A stretch of DNA of 45,080 nt from Burkholderiaceae bacterium (lineage in GTDB: Bacteria; Pseudomonadota; Gammaproteobacteria; Burkholderiales; Burkholderiaceae_B). Below, piece after piece: positions 43,337 to 45,080 of the stretch. The position numbers were made by a program, and so were the translations under genes. Below the pieces are notes generated by a model. That model made no database searches. It saw only the letters and a list, made by a program, of their open reading frames with translations, and was not told where the DNA came from. The stretch covers positions 1 through 45,080 of the forward strand of contig SCSG01000024.1 in assembly GCA_004322135.1 (NCBI GenBank), in the 5' to 3' direction. Position 1 is the first letter of the stretch; every line of letters begins with the position of its first letter.

Positions 43337-44338
43337 ATGAGCATGCCCAATACAAAAATAGCAATGGAGGGCGAATTAACTGCGGAGAAACGAGCAACTC
43401 TTCTAGAGTTCCACCCGATATTAGAGAAAAATTATCGCCTGCCCACTCCGATGTTGGAACGCACATATGCCGTCATTCGTGAGCGTGTGTGGATGAAACG
43501 AACGGGGGTTTACCTCTATGCGAGCCCCCGTATAGGTAAAACCGTTTGTGCAGAACAGGTCCAAGCCCTTCTTCTTTTGGAGTTTCCACGGCTCCATATT
43601 ATGCGCATCAGCGCTAGACGATCCTTGCGCCCTTCGGACGCGCATCTGTTTCGATTACTTTTAGACAGCGTAAATCATGTCCTCAGTAAAAGGACCTCCG
43701 TGGATTTACTCTTTCAGAATGTTAAGTCCGATATTATGATGAACCTCGCCACCCTAGGAGGTACGCATTTTGTACTAATAATTGACGAAATGCATCTGCT
43801 TAACGATATAGATCTCGAGCAGCTATTGGCTCTGCATAATACATTGCACATGGAAAAAATTAGTATGACTACTATTTCGTTTGCGCAGCCAGAAATTAAG
43901 GAAAAAGTCACTGGCCTCATGACTAGGCGACAGCATCAAATTTTAGCTCGATTTCTCGCGGAACCAATACCATTTGAAGGCTGCATCTCCGTTGATGATT
44001 TTCGGAAAATACTGAGATCGTATGATGTTGACTCTGAGTACCCTGAAGGGTCGGGGTGGTCTTACACGCGATTTTTTTTGCCAAAAGCGTACCAAGCTGG
44101 ATTTCGGCTTACGAACTATTCGGAAGAGATATGGGACGCTTTACTTAATGCCTTGGGTTCTTATGCTGGAGCGGGTGTTCCAATGGAACATATCTGTTTG
44201 ACGATTGAATACCTTCTGCTCGCTCTTCGTGCTGATGATTGTCCCAATGTCATTATTTCGGACAAGGCCTGTACTGACGCCGTGGGGGCGGCAAATTTAG
44301 CGACCTTCAATGGCTTGATGCACAACAGCGTTCCTTAA
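43337..44338 (+). CDS. tnsC: TnsC/TniB-like AAA+ transposition regulator
   Basis: This 333-residue ATPase links target selection to the transposase. Walker A is ASPRIGKT (62-69), with Ala instead of the usual first Gly, and Walker B is FVLIIDEMHLL (Asp150, Glu151). A later GLMTRRQHQILARF holds the arginine sensor region. The size is nearer to TniB (about 300 residues) than to Tn7 TnsC (555), so it lacks the long Tn7-type tails. AGGAGA/AGGG precede the ATG. Confidence 0.92.
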   Translation: MSMPNTKIAMEGELTAEKRATLLEFHPILEKNYRLPTPMLERTYAVIRERVWMKRTGVYLYASPRIGKTVCAEQVQALLLLEFPRLHIMRISARRSLRPSDAHLFRLLLDSVNHVLSKRTSVDLLFQNVKSDIMMNLATLGGTHFVLIIDEMHLLNDIDLEQLLALHNTLHMEKISMTTISFAQPEIKEKVTGLMTRRQHQILARFLAEPIPFEGCISVDDFRKILRSYDVDSEYPEGSGWSYTRFFLPKAYQAGFRLTNYSEEIWDALLNALGSYAGAGVPMEHICLTIEYLLLALRADDCPNVIISDKACTDAVGAANLATFNGLMHNSVP

Positions 44339-44389
44339 TCATATCGACCAAAGTTTGTCTCATGACGATCATTATCGAAAGGCGGCGAC

Positions 44390-45016
44390 ATGTCTTATCG
44401 ACTCACCTGGGACTCCCTAGCTCCTGCCCCATATGAATCAGCGTGGTCCGTTTTTCTTAAGGTGCTCTCGGCGAACTATATGAGCATGCCTGAATTAGAG
44501 GAGCTGATTCAACGGGAACCGGCACAACGAAGAGTGCCCCGAAATCATCTAGATAGTGGATGGATTGATTTCGACCGGTATGCAAGCCTGCTCGGGGTAG
44601 CAAGTGAGCGATTGAAGGAAGGATTTTTAGATCAATTAGAAATTACACCGATAAATCCCACAAGACAAATAAGGCCAGGTATTCGCCAGTGTCCGCGGTG
44701 CTGCAAGCTTGGTTATCATTGCGTATTGTTTGATCTTTCTATCATCAAAGAGTGCCCTTGGCATCGCTGTAAGCTGACTGAATCTTGCACACACTGTAGC
44801 TTCTTGCGTACTTTAAATCCCTTCACCCAAGTTATTGCGTGGTGGAGCGGTGAACGAATCTGTCCAATATGCGGAACCTCCCTAGACCGTTTTATCAACG
44901 CACCACGGTTAAATGCGATTGATGAGACATTGAAATATACGATAATTGGATACTGCAAAGAGGTAAGCGTACGCCCAGTACCGTCTAGCGCTCTCGTTGG
45001 AGTCTCATCAAAATAA
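44390..45016 (+). CDS. tniQ: TniQ/TnsD-like target-selection protein, short
   Basis: A 208-residue TniQ-domain protein. Two zinc clusters are visible: CPRC at 101-104 with CPWH at 122-125, and CTHC at 133-136 with CPIC at 158-161. The stretch GYHCVLFDLSIIKECPWH is the typical TniQ core. Family proteins of Tn7 (TnsD) and Tn5053 (TniQ) are 400-500 residues; this one stops soon after the zinc region, so it may be a short natural form or a truncated gene. Its stop falls within a 40-bp inverted repeat. AAAGG lies about 7 bp before the ATG. Confidence 0.82.
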   Translation: MSYRLTWDSLAPAPYESAWSVFLKVLSANYMSMPELEELIQREPAQRRVPRNHLDSGWIDFDRYASLLGVASERLKEGFLDQLEITPINPTRQIRPGIRQCPRCCKLGYHCVLFDLSIIKECPWHRCKLTESCTHCSFLRTLNPFTQVIAWWSGERICPICGTSLDRFINAPRLNAIDETLKYTIIGYCKEVSVRPVPSSALVGVSSK

Positions 45017-45050
45017 GTGTCCATTAATTTTGGTAAATGGACATTTATTT
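45011..45050. repeat. Large hairpin at the tniQ stop codon
   Basis: 15-bp arms at 45011-45025 (AAATAAGTGTCCATT) and 45036-45050 (AATGGACATTTATTT) match with one G/T exception and enclose a 10-bp loop. The TniQ stop codon lies in the left arm. The TGTCCATT and AATGGACA cores look like mobile-element ends. It could be a terminator, a protein-binding site or the border of an insertion that truncated tniQ. The window ends 30 bp later. Confidence 0.7.
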
Positions 45051-45080
45051 TAATGAGCGAATTCTCTGCTTCTCTCGTAC

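Larger units (their letters stand above)
40152..45080 (+). mobile_element. Tn7-like transposon, partial (runs off window end)
   Basis: The proposed end TGTGGGTTTGGG at 40152 resembles the TGTGGGCG terminus of Tn7. The next 245 bp carry several copies of a repeated motif in both orientations, followed by four same-strand genes in the order TnsA-like, TnsB-like, TnsC-like, TniQ/TnsD-like. Base composition becomes visibly AT-richer than the flanking genes. The order and orientation equal Tn7 right end next to its glmS target. Similar gene order is also known in AbaR-type transposons (tniC-tniA-tniB-tniD). The other end, the target duplication and any cargo are outside the window. Confidence 0.75.

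Noticed and set aside
40152-45080. CRISPR-associated transposon (CAST)
   Set aside because: A TniQ protein and a short TnsC are present, but no cas gene or CRISPR array is visible. Only the continuation past 45080 could show one.
45053-45080. Start of a further gene (ATG at 45053, MSEFSASLV)
   Set aside because: Only nine codons are visible and there is no ribosome-binding site; it starts 2 bp after the inverted repeat. Too little to call.
1-45080. tRNA, rRNA, integrase or prophage genes
   Set aside because: None seen by reading both strands; the only mobile element I can support is the Tn7-like one at the right edge.

Overview
The window looks like a chromosomal segment of a betaproteobacterium of the order Burkholderiales, most likely the Alcaligenaceae (the Bordetella/Achromobacter/Pusillimonas neighbourhood). 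The reasons are high-GC genes, several branched-chain-type (HAAT) transport proteins, many aromatic-catabolism genes and a FlhE-type protein. This is inferred from gene content only; no rRNA or other taxonomic marker is present.

Region 1 (1-12.1 kb). An Rrf2 regulator is followed by a leftward oxidative-stress group: an RsiV-like lipoprotein, a YfcG-type glutathione transferase and a glutathione peroxidase. Next comes a leftward aromatic-ring dioxygenase operon: periplasmic binding protein, Rieske oxygenase alpha and beta subunits, an isochorismatase-fold protein without the usual catalytic residues, and a short-chain dehydrogenase. It stands next to an AraC-family regulator and a complete HAAT transporter (livH-livM-livG-livF). 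Uptake, ring dihydroxylation and diol dehydrogenation would work together, but no electron-transfer reductase gene is present.

Region 2 (12.3-17.8 kb). This holds an ArsC-type reductase, a DUF2384/RES toxin-antitoxin pair followed after 9 bp by a secreted PIG-L deacetylase with a C-terminal repeat region, an orphan FlhE-like secreted protein, and a DmeF-like cation efflux protein.

Region 3 (17.8-33.1 kb). A second aromatic block has a VOC protein divergent from an MhpA-like flavin hydroxylase, an IclR regulator and an orphan HAAT binding protein. Housekeeping and stress genes follow (transaldolase, acylphosphatase, glutathionyl-hydroquinone reductase, cbpA-cbpM, a Tat-exported dienelactone hydrolase). 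Then come a MarR regulator with a flavin monooxygenase and a strong dyad operator between them, and an ArsR/small ORF/SRPBCC operon divergent from an MFS exporter with a shared dyad.

Region 4 (33.3-40.1 kb). An energy/stress island contains phosphoketolase, a beta-CASP metallo-beta-lactamase, a P1B-type ATPase fused to a hemerythrin domain, and a universal stress protein.

Region 5 (about 40.15 kb to the window end). A visibly more AT-rich Tn7-like transposon begins about 15 bp after the stop codon of the universal stress gene. It has an end region with repeated, inverted motifs and then genes for TnsA-like, TnsB/TniA-like, TnsC/TniB-like and TniQ/TnsD-like proteins. The geometry copies glmS-Tn7R-tnsA, which suggests that the 3' end of the usp gene may be an attachment site. 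Its cargo lies beyond the window. This is the most promising candidate for something undescribed.
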